Of a DNA stretch of 64,000 nt, positions 1 to 17,321 are shown piece by piece (position 1 is the first letter of the stretch; every line of letters starts with the position of its first letter). Source of the DNA: Muricea muricata (lineage: Eukaryota; Cnidaria; Anthozoa; Malacalcyonacea; Plexauridae); assembly GCA_963855995.1 (NCBI GenBank), contig OY979725.1, forward strand, positions 11,326,383-11,390,382, read 5' to 3'. The translations under genes and the position numbers were made by a program. A model generated the notes under the pieces. That model worked only from the letters and a program-made list of their open reading frames with translations, ran no database searches and was not told where the DNA came from.

Positions 1-379
1 AAAATGAAATTGTCTCTCGATATGGGAAGCATATCGGCCTCTAGCTGCCGGATAAAGCATCATAAAACAGTGTTGTTAATTATAACTGCAGACGCAGTAT
101 TAATTTGCACCACTTATATAGGGTGTTAGAAGAAGCCAAACCGCAGTATATTATACAAATAATGAATGTTTATGAGTGCAATGGTAAGAATATTTTCATG
201 AGGTGAAAGATTGATTGTTTCATTCAACGAGGCGATAGCCGAGTTATTCCGCATTCATCTCAAGACCGAAACCAGCCTAAGAAAATGGAACTTTTTATTT
301 AATATCACGTGACCATAATCAACAAATTAAACGACTAGAATTTAATGAGGTATTATATAAAGTATATTGCTGTGAGACA

Positions 380-957
380 GGCTACAATCAAAGACTTACA
401 CTTTTAGACCTCCTCGCTTTGTACTACTGGCATGAATTTGTAGATATGGTAACCTTGTACAAATTTACCCATGACATCATGACCACTTACAACGACTTAT
501 TACAGTCTACACCCAGCAACAACAGAAGGATGCCAGGTCAACTGATCTCAATCAAATGGTATTTACAACTACAAAATGCCATATGACTAACCACTAAAGG
601 TCATTCTTTAACCGAACAAAAAGATTATGGAAAAATTCATCAAAGATTTTCACAAGCAATAACACTAGTTTAAGACAATTCAAAAACGGACTTTTCAAAT
701 ATTACAAATTAGCGGTGGAAGACGTTTTTGACGTTGATGATCCAAGAACATGGAATCTATATGTTTGTCTTGTAACAAGTCTCGTAATCTGTCCCGTCAA
801 ATGTCGTGTTGCTTTCAGATTAGTGTTCGTTGAATAGTATTAGCATAGTCCATGGGGCCGCTATAATTGGTGAAAACTGCTATTATATATGCTGTCGTAA
901 ATTTTACTGTAAAATGTTGCATGTGAGTTGGCAAAGTTAAATAAATAAATGAATAAA
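380..957 (+). mobile_element. 3' end of a non-LTR (LINE) retrotransposon, degenerate
   Basis: Translated fragments read like the C-terminus of a LINE reverse transcriptase: LLDLLALYYWHEFVDMV at about 400, then RTKRLWKN near 615, and FKYYKLAVEDVF followed by DDPRTWN near 700-750. They are split over frames with stop codons. The block ends in a short AAATAAATAAATGAATAAA-type tail near 940-957, as expected for a LINE 3' terminus. Only the 3' end is present, as in a 5'-truncated copy. LINE type is clear; the clade is not assigned. Confidence 0.55.
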
Positions 958-1155
958 CTTGATGTTATCCTTTTTCTTAAGCCATTCAAAGAGCAATCGT
1001 TCCGTAGAATGTTATTATATTAAATATAGATTTATTTAATCAATTATACTTGCGTAAAAACATTGCAACAAAGCACTGGTGCTTGCATGTGTTTCATCAA
1101 TTACAAAAACGAGGAAAAAGATAAATATATGTCAGTAAAAACGTACGGATCTTAC

Positions 1156-1231
1156 GTGTTTTGGGTTGCTCGTCGCATTCTCCAAGTGTACACAGAATTA
1201 GCGTTAGCCAAGGAACGTACAGAAACTTCAT
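1156..1231 (-). CDS. Exon 1 (signal peptide) of a Y-R-C-M family secreted-protein paralog; remainder off the left edge
   Basis: The 76-nt exon starts at ATG 1231 and encodes 25 residues beginning MKFLYVPWLTLILCTLGEC, a textbook signal peptide, followed by a PKT motif. It ends in phase 1 at a CACGTAAG donor. The same exon with the same length, phase and donor occurs at 7767-7842 and 15175-15250, where exon 2 follows. Bases ~60-150 match the intron sequence just upstream of exon 2 in the 3584-7842 gene (4677-4762), so exon 2 of this copy should lie left of base 1. It is presumably a functional fourth paralog, but only exon 1 is visible. Confidence 0.55.
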
Positions 1232-2121
1232 ATCTCCTCTGTAAAAGACAGTGAAAAAAAGACATATCAGACTAATCAAAACCGAACAAAATTTTGAATT
1301 TTACACTCAGCGTATGACCATGCAGGCATGGGAATGCTTAATTTTGATTATTCCAATATGAACGTTTGTTTGCCAAAAAAAGAATGATCAACTAGCTGCT
1401 CTGTCTAGTCAATGATTGTTTATTAAATATATAGAGAGTATTAAAATGTAAATGCTTGCTTAACGATTTAGAAAAACATCGAGTTCGATTAAAAGGAAAA
1501 TTGTAAATAGCAAACATTAAATTAGAAATTTTAGTCGTTTTTGCCTATCCCGCAATTTATCTAAGCCGAAAAGAGCATGATTTACAGTACCTTGGATTGA
1601 AATTGTTCTCTGCCTTGAGGAAAAGGTTCGCTGTTTCCAAATTTTCAAGTGATCACAGATACAGTTGGGATGTCTTATAACCGCGACTGCTACAACAGAA
1701 TGAGCTCAACACTCATATGTTATTGTAGAAAAAGCACGGCTGTTTGCTTCATTGCCTCTTTTCTTGTTGTTAAAACGAAGTGTTACCGTTAATACAATCG
1801 GATCACAGGTATTCCCAGCGTGGAGACTAATATATAGCACTGTTATTGTTGGTAGCATTGTGGTAAAACGAAGAAGAAATAACATTAAATACACTCGTTG
1901 TTTTTGAAGTATATATATATATATATATATAGATAGATAAATGTAGTGATAAAAACTATCGTGAGGATAGAATTTAGCGCATACAAAATCGTACGGATAG
2001 AGTGCTCAATGCGTACGCAGAGCGGTATAACACAAGATGAGAAACACAAGTTACTTCATCGAAATTTTATTTACTACAGGACTGTTTCGTATGGCAAGTG
2101 TTGAACTTGCCACACTCATCA

Positions 2122-2253
<132 letters not shown>

Positions 2254-3583
2254 GCAAATGGTTCAGAGACAAAGTAACGACGATTGAAACAAAAATTAGA
2301 ACTATTCAAAAAATATTTAAAAAATATTTTTGATCCATGCAGGCATACAAATTGCTTTATCAAAGCTAAAAAGAGCATCGTAAAATTACAGTAAAATTGC
2401 AAAGTTTGGTGCAGGCGAAATGTTGTAGACAACGGAAAGTTGTTTGCAAATTTTGTATATATTTGTATTTACGCGCGGTAAAGCATTGAAGTGATCATAC
2501 TTAATACAATCGGATCACAGCTATTCTCGGCGTGAAGACTAAAATAAGACACAGTAAAATACATTCAACTGAGCAGATTTTTCATTTACTATTCAGAAGT
2601 GTTCATAGATGAAGAGACATTTTGCCGGTGGATGGCACGAGACCTCCTCTAAAAATTAACGTGTTTCCATAGTCAGAATTCATAGTTAGAAATTTTATCT
2701 CGCCATCGTAAAATATTTTGTGAATGCTTGAGCTTCATTTTAGCTTTATATATAGCTATGTTCCCTGCATTGCAAAAAGTGTTTCTTCTAAGAAAAGAGC
2801 ATCCTCCATGTGCCAGTAACCTTAAAGAGGGGTTACAGTCCGTTCTGCCAAACACAAACATTGTGCAAATTTCGTATTTTTCGAACTCTTTTTGAATCAA
2901 AATTCTGGTTTATATTCATTTACAAGCATAGCAAACCATAACAGTGTCAAATATTCAGTTAGTAAATTATATTTTACAAATATGGAATTTGAAAATGTAA
3001 ACAAAGCGTTTGTTTATATTACGGACTGTAACCCCCCTTTAAGCTTTAGATGATATTTCGCAATTTTCGCTGCATGGATGATTGTTGTTGGTCAGGAAAA
3101 ATGTTAGGGGAGAGATTATCTGCTAACAATCAACAACTTAACTTTTAACAGCAGTATTTTATTTTAACCACATGATGTACAAGAAATATTCGGTGGCCAG
3201 ATGTTCAAAGTACACGGTTAGCCTCACCTTAGTCACAATTCTGAATCTATTCCTTTCCTAATCTTACCAAACTAAATCGTCACTCGTAAGCCCAGACGTG
3301 TTGTTATAGACAGGGTTATAGACTAACTCGCTTTTGAACAACTGGGGTCGGTTGTACGAAAGGTGAATAGCGGTGTCCAAATGATTTTCTCAAACTATCT
3401 AAAGACGTTCAATCAGCAGTAAAACTTATAATAAAGTTCAGTATTTTCGAGGGAAAATCACTTTTTAGCAGCTGAGTCAATATTTCTAGTGTCATTAATT
3501 TTTATGCCTGTCTTCGGTAGTCGAGAAAATCACCATCCGATGGACAGCGGTATTCACCTTTCGTAGAACCGACACCGGGCTTT

Positions 3584-7842
<4,259 letters not shown>

Positions 7843-8339
7843 ATTTCGTCTGTACCTAAAAGACAATGAAAAAAAAAACAACAACAGACTCGTCAAAACC
7901 GAACAAAATTTTGAATTTTACACTCAGCGTTTGACCATGGCATGAGAATGCTTAATTTTGATTATTTCATTATGAACATTTGTTTGCCAAAAAAAGAATG
8001 ATCAACTAGCTGCTCTGTCTAGTCAATGATTGTTTATTAAATATATAGAGAATATTAAAATGTACATGTTTGCTTAACGATTTAGAAAAACATCGAGTTC
8101 GATTAGAGGGAAAACTTTGGGTAGCAAATATTAAATTAGAAATTTTAGTCGTTTGTGCCCATGCATCCCGCAATTTATCCAAGCCGAAAAGAGCATGATT
8201 TACAGTACCTTGGATTGAAATTGTTCTCTGCCTTGAAGAAAAGGTTCGCTGTTTCCAAATTTTCAAGTGATCACAGATACAGTTGGGATGTCTTACAACC
8301 GCGACTGCTACAACAGAATGAGCTCAACACTCATATGTT

Positions 8340-10330
8340 ATTGTAGAAATATGCACGGCCTCTTTTTATTGCCTCTTTTCTTGTTGTTAAAACCAAGTGA
8401 TGTCGTTAATACAATCGGATCACAAGTATTCCCAGCATGGAGACTTAAAATATAGCATTTCTATTGCTGGTGGTATTGTGGTAAAACAAAGAAGAAATAA
8501 CATTAAATACAATCGGAGTTTTTAAAGCATATATAGCTATAGTTGAATGCATATACTTCAGAGATAAAGTAACAAGACGACTGAAAAAAATTAGAACTAT
8601 TCAAAAAATATCATTTGAAAAATATATTAAACCTATTAGAGACTAAATTTTGATCCAGGCATGCCATATGAACAAATTGCTTTATCAAAGCTAAAAAGAG
8701 CATCTTGAAATTATAGTAGAATTGCAAAATTTGGTGCAGGCGAAATGTTGTAGACAACGGAAAGTTGTTTGCGAATTGTATATTGCGTATGAGCGAGAAA
8801 AGAATAAGAAAGAAAATGCAGTTTCAAATAAAATCAGCACATTGGTGGTCTTACAAGATTACAAATATAGTATTTAGTATGATATATTTTTACATTTGCA
8901 TTAGTCTCATTATTTTTTGTTGCTGCATATTTCACATTTGATTATTGTCGACGTCAACCTTAATTGAATTGGCTGTATACACGATAAAGCTTTTAACATT
9001 GGAGACAATCGCGACCGTCACAACAGAATGAGTTCGTTACTCAATGTGATATTGCATGTGGAAAAACGTATGGCTTACTTCTTTTCTTGTTGTTAAAACA
9101 AAGTGATCATACTTAATACAATTGGATAACAGGTATTCTCAGCGTGGAAACTAAAAAAAGACGCAATAAAATATATTCAACTGAGCAGATTTTCAGTTAA
9201 ATTTACAACTCAGAAGAACATAAATTTCCCTATATAGCTTTCTATGTATGTCAAAATTGTGTATGTCTAAAAATATGTATGTCAAAATTATCCCTAATTC
9301 TACAATCTGCCTTTTGTGGGGTGCAAATTTAGCGTTGAGCGCACAGTTACTGGTATTTCTACACATTAAAACATAAAGTGTCGATTGATTCAAAAATTAT
9401 TTATGGAAAAACATGTTCGCCTTTATCAGCTAGTTTTTTAAAAGTTTTATTTGAAGATTTCAGTTAACCGGTACATTGGGCACCATTCGGCCGTGCAAAT
9501 GGCCAAAGTCAATAGAATCGGATGCCAGGTGTGCCCAGCATGAACGCTAAAATAAAGTGTTTTATTGTCGGTGTTTTTAATGGCAAAGTAACAAGAGCTC
9601 GAGAAATGGGAAAAAAGTACTGAACTAAATTATAGAGTTCATTTACCATCCAGATGAACATTTCCTCGTAGATTTTTGTGTATCTCAATATTTTAGATTT
9701 ATAATTAATGGAAAACAACCAATCTCAGTTATTAAATACTGTGCCGCAAGGGACGATGGGTGTATTTTACAGCCACAGACAGGATAAAATCTGACTTTAT
9801 GGGTTTCAAATTTGGCGATTAGCGCATCGCTAGTTAAAAAATTTCGATAATTTTATAGCCTTGTTAAAAAATAATTGGAGATGTTACATTGCGTTCATAT
9901 GAGACGAATATTTTTCCCGTGTACCGAGAATTCGCTTGTTGACACGCAGTCGAGATGTCGGCAAACGGGAAAATTTTTGTCCGATATAAACACAGCTTTC
10001 CGCTTAGCGAGAAAACTTTCTGCCGCATTAGCAACTTTTCAACTGACACTTTACAAAATCTACGTCACAGTGGGAAACTTTACCCAGTAAGCGGGGGATA
10101 GCATGTCTCATATGAACAGAACAATATTATTTGACTTGTCGAAATGTTTCATGGCTGACCGAGATAACTTTTCCCCATATAAATAGCCCATTGCCGAAAA
10201 AATATTATAAATTTTCGTGTTGTTAAAACGAATGTGATGAGTTAATTATCAGTTAATCGGATCACAGTTATACCCAGCATGGAGGCTAGCTAGTAAAGCA
10301 TTTCTATTGTTGGTGTTTTTATGGTTATAT
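8340..10330. repeat. Degenerate dispersed module recurring across the left block
   Basis: A module containing TCTTGTTGTTAAAAC, then ~25 nt later CGGATCACAGGTATTCCCAGC and TGGAGACTAAAATA, recurs in this stretch at ~8380-8455, ~9090-9155, ~9510-9550 and ~10215-10320. Further copies lie at ~1765-1835, ~2495-2545, ~12295-12350, ~12720-12770, ~13275-13345, ~15480-15550 and ~16105-16175. Spacing is irregular (0.4-3 kb). Copies close to the exon-1 sequences are best preserved, so they look like upstream flanks left by repeated duplication and loss of the secreted-protein gene. No coding potential was seen in this stretch. Confidence 0.5.
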
Positions 10331-10529
10331 CTAAAAAGAGGCCCAAACATAAAAGAGAAAATATTTAACTGAATAGATTATTTTTTTCTTCAGAAGAACA
10401 TACATTGCTTTGTATAGATTTTCGTGTACCTCATTATGTAACATCCACAATTTTATGAAGAACGATCAATCTAAGTTGAATATTGAGCGCGTATGAGACA
10501 ACGGGTATGCTTATTTACACAAGTCTTTA

Positions 10530-10810
10530 CACTCTCCCCCGCAGAGCCTTTGTATATTATGGAAGTTAATGAGATATTTTCAAAATATTTCGCAATTTAT
10601 TATAAAATTACGCAATAGTTTAAAGATCCCAAGGCATGTACGCAATATTAGCTAATATACTGAACTTACATGAAGTTTTGGAGTAAATTAGTAAGCGCGC
10701 AATCATTTCCGTCTTGGGATCTTTAAACTATTGCGTAGTAATTTTATAATAATTTGCGAAATATTTTGAAAATATCTCATTAAAATACAAAGGCTCTGCG
10801 GAGGAGAGTG
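10530..10810. mobile_element. Foldback (palindromic) MITE with 9-bp target-site duplication
   Basis: Ends are CACTCTCCCCCGCAGAGCC on the left and its near-perfect reverse complement on the right. The arms stay complementary for about 100 bp, including AAAATATTTCGCAA and GGGATCTTTAAACTATTGCG. Flanks are AAGTCTTTA at 10521-10529 and 10811-10819. A 9-bp duplication and long terminal inverted repeats fit a Mutator-like non-autonomous element. No ORF was found. Confidence 0.85.
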
Positions 10811-11335
10811 AAGTCTTTATTTAATTTCTCATTCTGAAATTTGACATGTCTTGCAAGTAGGTAGTTTTATATGAATAAGTTAAGTGTAGCTATGTGCTTT
10901 CACACTTCGAAAACGTTTTGCTTGTCTTCATTAGTCATAATGCTATCATCATCTGCTAGCAATCAACAGCAAAACAACATTTACACATCTGTATTTTATT
11001 TTAAACCAGGTGATGTACAGAAAATATCAGATGCAGTTCATGAACATCAGAACATAAATTATATAATTATTGACTCGGAAAATATTTGTGGAAAAACATG
11101 TTCGACATCAGAAGCAAGTGCTTGAAAAGTTTGATTTGAAGATTTCAGATAACCCGGAGTTATGGGATAACCGGTCTTGGGGGTGGGGTACAAGTCGCCA
11201 GCTGCCCTGGTGGAAATGCTCTCGCTGACTCTATCAGTTCCCACATAAGTGTTTTTGAAACAGTTGCAACTGGTTTTTGATCACTATTAGAATCTTTTTG
11301 CTTTCCATGTTCCATAGCTAAGCTAAAATAATTTT

Positions 11336-12014
11336 CTACAGATTGATTCCAATAAAACCGTTTACACAGCCTTCACCACTGTTCTGTACCACATAGTTGG
11401 TCGTTTCTCCTCTTCGTAATGTTGTTTCTGCTATTACTGCAGTCGAGCCTGCTGTTGTGCCAACTTGCTGCCACATTGGGTGAAAAAAGAAGGTCATGAG
11501 CATTAGGCCGGAGCAGGAACTCGACCAGGACATTTGGTTCGCTTGCTGCGCTTGTTTGCCTTTCATTGCACATCCTTGTCGAATAGTCGCGGTGACCAAG
11601 GTGCCCGGACAGATAATCCTTCGATAAAACGGACGCTAATTTGGCTGTGTATTCAATGCCAATTTTTTTGCCTTGCCAACTCTAAAATTGCTCTAAAATT
11701 AAACAAGTGTAACTTTTAAAAAAAATTTTTGAAGGAGCATGAAACAGAATAACAATTTAAATTCGTTACTACCATCTATGGTCAGTCTATACTTCTATTA
11801 GAACATTATTACTATATAAGTTCTTAGCCACCGTAGATACCCACGGTGAAAAATGTATTTCAAAATGTAGATTTATAAATATGGCCTAACCACAAAAGAT
11901 GGATGAAAAAATTATTTGAATAATTAGTTTGGTCTTGCGTGTCTTGAGTTGCACATTGCATCTTCCAACGGTACACACAAACAGCGTTAGCGAAAAAACT
12001 TAGAGGAACTTCAT
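11336..12014 (-). pseudogene. Pseudogene copy of the Y-R-C-M secreted-protein family
   Basis: The exon 1 relic (12014-11939, 76 nt) keeps the MKFL start, but codon 5 is a stop and the donor is GC rather than GT. The exon 2 relic (11599-11336) keeps the block VLVEFLLRPNAHDLLFSP in one frame and a GFIGI block in another, with frameshifts and no upstream Y-R-C-M part. The 3' flank (11060-11160) still matches the downstream flank of the intact 14152-15250 copy, so this is a decayed tandem paralog rather than a retrocopy. Confidence 0.75.
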
Positions 12015-12389
12015 ATTTTGTCTGTAAAGAACAGTAAATAAAGTAACAGGATTTTTTTACATTTGTGTCTATGCATGCATGCATGTCACCAGCAATTTAT
12101 TAGCCGAGCCGAGATTAAGGGCTTCATTCACAGTACCTTGGATTGGAATTGCTCTCAGCCTTCAGGAAAGACACGTTGATTTCGACTTTTGAAGTGATCA
12201 CAGATACAGTTTAGTTCTTACAACCGCGGCCGCTACATATGCAACAGAGCGACCTCGATACTAACATGTCATTGAAGAAAAATGCATTGCTTTCTTATAG
12301 TTAAAACCAAGAAATTGCAGTAGTACAATCGGATCACAGTTATAGCCAATTAGACAGACATATAGATTTACTAACAAAAGCTTTGCTTT

Positions 12390-12464
12390 TTCCAAAGAAA
12401 TGCCATGTATTAAAATCAGTGAGAGATTAAACAGCGTTAGCGAAAAAACATAGAGGAGCTTCAT
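12390..12464 (-). pseudogene. Isolated exon-1 relic of the secreted-protein family
   Basis: ATG at 12464 opens MKLLYVFSLTLFN, matching the signal-peptide exon for about 36 nt before diverging into unrelated sequence. The upstream flank (12464-12680) again resembles the flanks of the other copies. It has no donor site and no exon 2, so it is a truncated duplicate. Confidence 0.5.
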
Positions 12465-13846
12465 ATTTTGTCTGTAAAGAACAGTGATTGAATAAAGTTA
12501 CATTAGAATTTTTTCCATTTGTGTCTATGCATGTACGATGCAATTTAGCCGAGCGGAGAAGGTACAGGACCTTGAATTGAAATTGTTTTCAGCCGGCCTT
12601 CAGGAGGCACGTTGATTTCGACTCTTAAAGTGATCACAGTTCTTGTGATTTCGATATTAATATGTTATTGTAGAAAGATGCAACGCTTGCTTAATCATTA
12701 CTTTTTCTTTCTTGTCAGATTAAAACCAAGTAATGGCAGTAGAACAATAAGATCACAGGTACAGCTAAACATATAGACATATATTTTGACAATTGGCTCT
12801 TTTTTCATGGTACTAAACGATGAAACGCCATTTAATACAATCACAGTTAAGATACAATCGAAGATTACAGGTGCTGTACATATACTTGCACGGTTCAGAG
12901 ATTACAACACAACAAGACGACTGGAAAATTTTACAAATTATATCATTCCCCCAACAATCCCCTAAATCATTTTCACGAAAGTATTGAACCACAATTCATT
13001 AGTACATATATTGATTGAGATTTTAAAAGGTGCTGCCATAACATGCACGAGAAATTGAGAGTATACAGACAACAGATTGACAGTTGTAGACAATTGTCTT
13101 AGAGGCAGGTGCCTATTAGAGGAATGAAAATGTTTTCTACTTTCAGGAAAAGGCTTGTTATCAACTTTTAGAGTAATCATAGAGTGCACAGTACACTTTT
13201 ACAGCCATCAGCGCTACAAAAGAACCAGGAATGTGTTATTGTAAAAAATGCATGACTCGTTTGCATGATTGCTTCTTTTCTTGTTGAAACGAAGCGATGG
13301 CAGTTGATACAAATCAGGAAACGGGTTTAGTCAAGCATAGAGGTAAAATAAAGCATTTTATTGCCGGTGTTTTTTATGGCAAAGTAACGAGACGCCCGAA
13401 ATAGAAGGGAAAAACCGTACTCAATTAAATTACAGTGTTACATATTAAGCGCGCTTAAAGGACGACGGCGTGTACTTATTTACGGCCGCAGACAGGTTAA
13501 TATTAACTTTTATGTCTCATTCTAAATTCTTACTTTATGGGGTTCAAATTTAGCAATCTGCGCACTGTTCCCCGTCAGTTCCAAAAGAAATATTACGCTG
13601 TAGAACACCGTAGACAATCAAACTGCTACGCAGTTACAGTATGACCATCATTTTCATGGCCCATTACATAGACAAGTAGAGACGTTGACGCATCGAAGTT
13701 TCGCATGTACTAGGTAAAGTTTTATTTAAATACGTTAAGTGTAGCTATGTGTGCTTTCAAACTTCGAAAACGTTTTTAAATAATTTATGGTGTAGTTTCG
13801 CTCTCAAAATTTTTTTCTGCTTGTCTTCATAAATCCTATGCGAAGG

Positions 13847-13880
13847 GAGGGTGTGTGTGTGGGGGGGGGGGGAGGGGGGA
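13847..13880. repeat. GT/poly-G simple repeat
   Basis: A short GTGTGTGTG run followed by G-rich runs, including a 13-G tract. It lies in non-coding sequence between the pseudogene and the intact 14152-15250 copy and may form G-quadruplex-like structure on the plus strand. Confidence 0.9.
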
Positions 13881-14151
13881 GGGTTATCTACGGCTAACAA
13901 TCAACACCATAGCAACATTTTACACCAGTATTTTATTTTAAACCAAGTGATACAGGAAATACCTTATACAGCCTTACAATTGGTCATACATAAGTATTTC
14001 TACAGAACAGTTTCTTTTAAAACATTTAAAAATAACGCGTCTATTGACTCAGAAAATATATGTGGAAAAGCATGTTCGTCTTCATAAGCACGTTGTTGAA
14101 AAGTTTGATTTGAAGATTTCAGTTAATCCAGAGTTTTGTGCTAACCGGTTT

Positions 14152-15250
14152 TCAGGACGCGGGTGTACAAGTAGGCTCCTGGTCTAGTGGAATTGCTTTC
14201 ACATGCTGCGTCAGTTTAATCAAAAGTTTTTTTGTATCAGTAACATCTGGTATATTTCCGCTAGCTTGCAAAGCGAAACTAAAAGAACTCGTTTCGGATT
14301 TTATTCCCATAAAACCTTTTACGTAGCCGTCTTGGGCATTTGTCGGTACCACATATGTGATCCTTTCCCCTTTTTGTATTGCCGTTTCTGCTATCACTGC
14401 AGTCGACGCAGATTTTGTACCAATTGCTGCCACATGGGGTGAAAAGAGAAGCTCCTCAACGTTAGGCCGGAGCAGGAACTCGACCAGGACAGGTGGTTCG
14501 CTTCCTTGACTTTGTTGCCTGTTGCGACAATAGTCTTTCGCATCATCAGGGTGACCAACGTGCCCTGTGAACCTTTGCATAGAAGCGTCCGCTAATTTAG
14601 GTGTGTAGTTAACTGTATCAATCCCAGCCGCTCTTGCCTCTTCGGCGCTCATACATCGGTACAAACAAATTTGGGGGCCCGTTGCTGGAAGATCGGCTAG
14701 TTTAGCATCAATTGTATTGATTGGTTTTAATTCTTCCGTTACTTGCTTAAGTTTCCTTCCTTGATAACTGCCGTTGTCAAAGTATCCAAGTAGTTTAGTT
14801 TTGCCTTTAACCATCACTGGCTTATTAGTCTGGGTTTTTTGATACGCCTCCGAGTCAATTGACTTCAATTTTTCCACCCAGTACGCCTTGGATAGAGGAT
14901 GTGTGTTCGAAGATCGTCTGTTCGAAGATAAATGGACATTGCCGGTAGATGTCGCGAGACCTTGCTCTAAAACGAATGTAACCTCAAAATAAATAACATG
15001 AAACAGCATAAAATCTTAATTCGTGCCATCTAGGGTCTATACTTGTATCAAAATTTTTTTACCATATACGGCCTTTAAGTAAGTTCTTAGGAAGAAGCAG
15101 TGAAAAATTTAAAAATTTGACTTAACCACACAAGACGGACAAAAAGATCATTTAAATAATTATTTTAGTCTTACGTGTCTTGGGTCGCACAATGCATTTG
15201 CCAAGTGTACACAGAAACAACGCTAGCCAGATAATATACAAGAACTTCAT
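14152..15250 (-). CDS. Secreted Y-R-C-M family protein of unknown function, intact two-exon copy
   Basis: Exon 1 is 15250-15175 (signal peptide MKFLYIIWLALFLCTLGKC, phase 1, donor CACGTAAG). Exon 2 is 14966-14152 after a TTTTAG acceptor, with a 208-bp intron, giving 296 residues. Blocks shared with 3584-7842 are ICLYRCMSAEEA, FTGHVGHPDDAKDYCRNRQ, VLVEFLLRPNVEELLFSP, TAVIAETAIQKGERITYVV and GFMGIKSETSSFSFALQ. Invariant cysteines flank the Y-R-C-M motif and follow the GH block, fitting a disulphide-bonded secreted domain. No transmembrane segment follows the signal peptide and there is no GPI-type tail. The family is not recognised; the compact intron suggests this is close to the ancestral gene layout. 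Confidence 0.68.
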
Positions 15251-17321
15251 ATTTCGTCTGTAAAGAACAGTAAAACAAGAAACATTAGATTTTTTCCCAT
15301 TCGTGTCCATGCATGTATCACGCAATCTATCCGAGCGGAGAGCTTCATTTATACAGTACCTTGAATTGAAATTGTTTTCAGCCTTCACGGAAGACACGTT
15401 GATTTCGTCTTTTAAAGTGATCACACTTCTTGCGATTTCGATATTAATATGTTATTCTAGAAAGACGCATCGCTTGCTTAATTCATTACTTTTTACAAAA
15501 CCAAGTAATGGCAGTAGAACAATCAGATCACAGGTATAGCTAAGCATGTAGACATACATATTTACACAATTGGCTCTTTTTTCATGGTACTGAACGACGA
15601 GATGCCATTTATTACAATCGAAGATTACAGGTGCTGTGCATATAATTGCACGGCTTAGAGATGAAAGACAAAAATACGTCTAAAAATATACAAAACATAT
15701 ATCATTTTATTTACCTCTCAGAAGAACTTTATATGCATCGTAAAACAAAAGTATACTGAACCACAATTTATGGGCATATATTGACTGCTAGTTTAAAAGG
15801 TGATTCTGAGGATATGATCGATAATTGCAAAGAACGTAAAAAAGTAGCTGACATGCTCATGTCATGACATGCACGGGAAATCACAGGACAGGTGTATATT
15901 AAATCGTATTACAGTAAACACAAATAATCTTATAATTAGAGGAAAGAAGTTCTTTTCTCAGGAAAAGACTTGTTGTTAACAACTTTTAGAGTAAGCATAG
16001 ACTACATGCTTTTTTTACAGCCATCACTGCTACAAAAGAGCAACAGATCGATACGAATATGATATTGTAAATAAATTGCATGGCTTGTTTGCTTGATTGT
16101 TCCTTTTCATGTTAAGTAAAACCCAGTGATGTCAGCCGATACAAATCAGGACATAGGCCATAGCCAAGCATAGAAAGGTAAAATAAAGGCCTTTTTATTG
16201 TTGCCGGGTTTTTAGTAAAAATTACAAGACGCCTGAAAAGAGAAAAATATTCTAAATTGTTTTATTTAATCCTTCGAAGAACATTCCTCGTAATCTTTTT
16301 ATGGCAACGTTTTTAGTATGGTACACGCACAACTTTCACTTTATACTTTAACATATTCAGGTAAATTTACTGAATGTAAATAGGTGTTAACGTCTACGTA
16401 TACTGAAAATTTAAAAGGTGTGTAGAGAAAGGTGTGCCTCTGAGAAAGAAAGATATTAGCGACGATTCTAAAGAGGTGGTAAATGACCGGTCGAAGGTAG
16501 AAGCGCTCGAGTGTGAGTGGCAAAATTAAAAAAGAGAAGATAACACGACAGTTTAACTCAACCTGGCAAGGAAGTTTAACTGCAATTGAACGGAAAACAT
16601 GCGCCTACAAACATTCAATTTTTAATTAAAAAAAAGTAAGAATTGAGGTCTTCGCTTTAAACATATGGCTTGAATGAAGATGCTGTATCTGTAGATTTAA
16701 CATGTCTCAACATCTAGTACTCATTTTATTGCTGCGAGCGAAGGAAGCAGCATCCTATTGCGAAAATGATCTCGATGTTTTGTGGTAAGTACGTATGCAC
16801 GTAAACGATGATTTGTGATGTCATTGTAAATATGTGATGGCGGTCGTTCATGATCAGCGGTTAACTTTACTACCAAGTAATAGAAGTAATCTGACTAAAA
16901 ATTGTCTTTGTCTTTTGGTTGGAAGTTTTGTTATCATAACTTTTGTTGCATATAAACTATATAAAGTGTTTATATTTTTAATAAATGTATTTGTACATTT
17001 GGCAGCACTTCACTTTCTATCAGAAATTTCTAGTTTACATTATATGAAGTAACCCCTTTTCCGTCGTGAACAGTACAAAAGGCTCGAAAACACGTGCGTC
17101 AATAAACAGTGATGCACTGTCGATTCTTTTCGTTTATCCTTGAATACATGAATTTCGTATTTCGTAGTGTACATTTAAAAAGTAACTTGTACATAAGTCG
17201 ATTGCATTTTCCTAAGGAAGCTAGGGAATGTAGAGATTTTGTCAAGGAATTCTCAAATATGGCATTTTAACTTTTGCAACAGTTCAGCAATCCGTCTCCG
17301 CGGTAGCGCATTTGAGCAGAA
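15251..17321. other. Non-coding spacer with decayed upstream-flank copies
   Basis: Contains two more weak copies of the family's upstream flank (a GTGATCACAC block at ~15417 and an AGAGTAAGCATAGACTACATG block at ~15989) and the dispersed module. Short open frames here have no recognisable domain, splice context or conservation between copies. Nothing else was supported before the superoxide dismutase gene. Confidence 0.5.
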
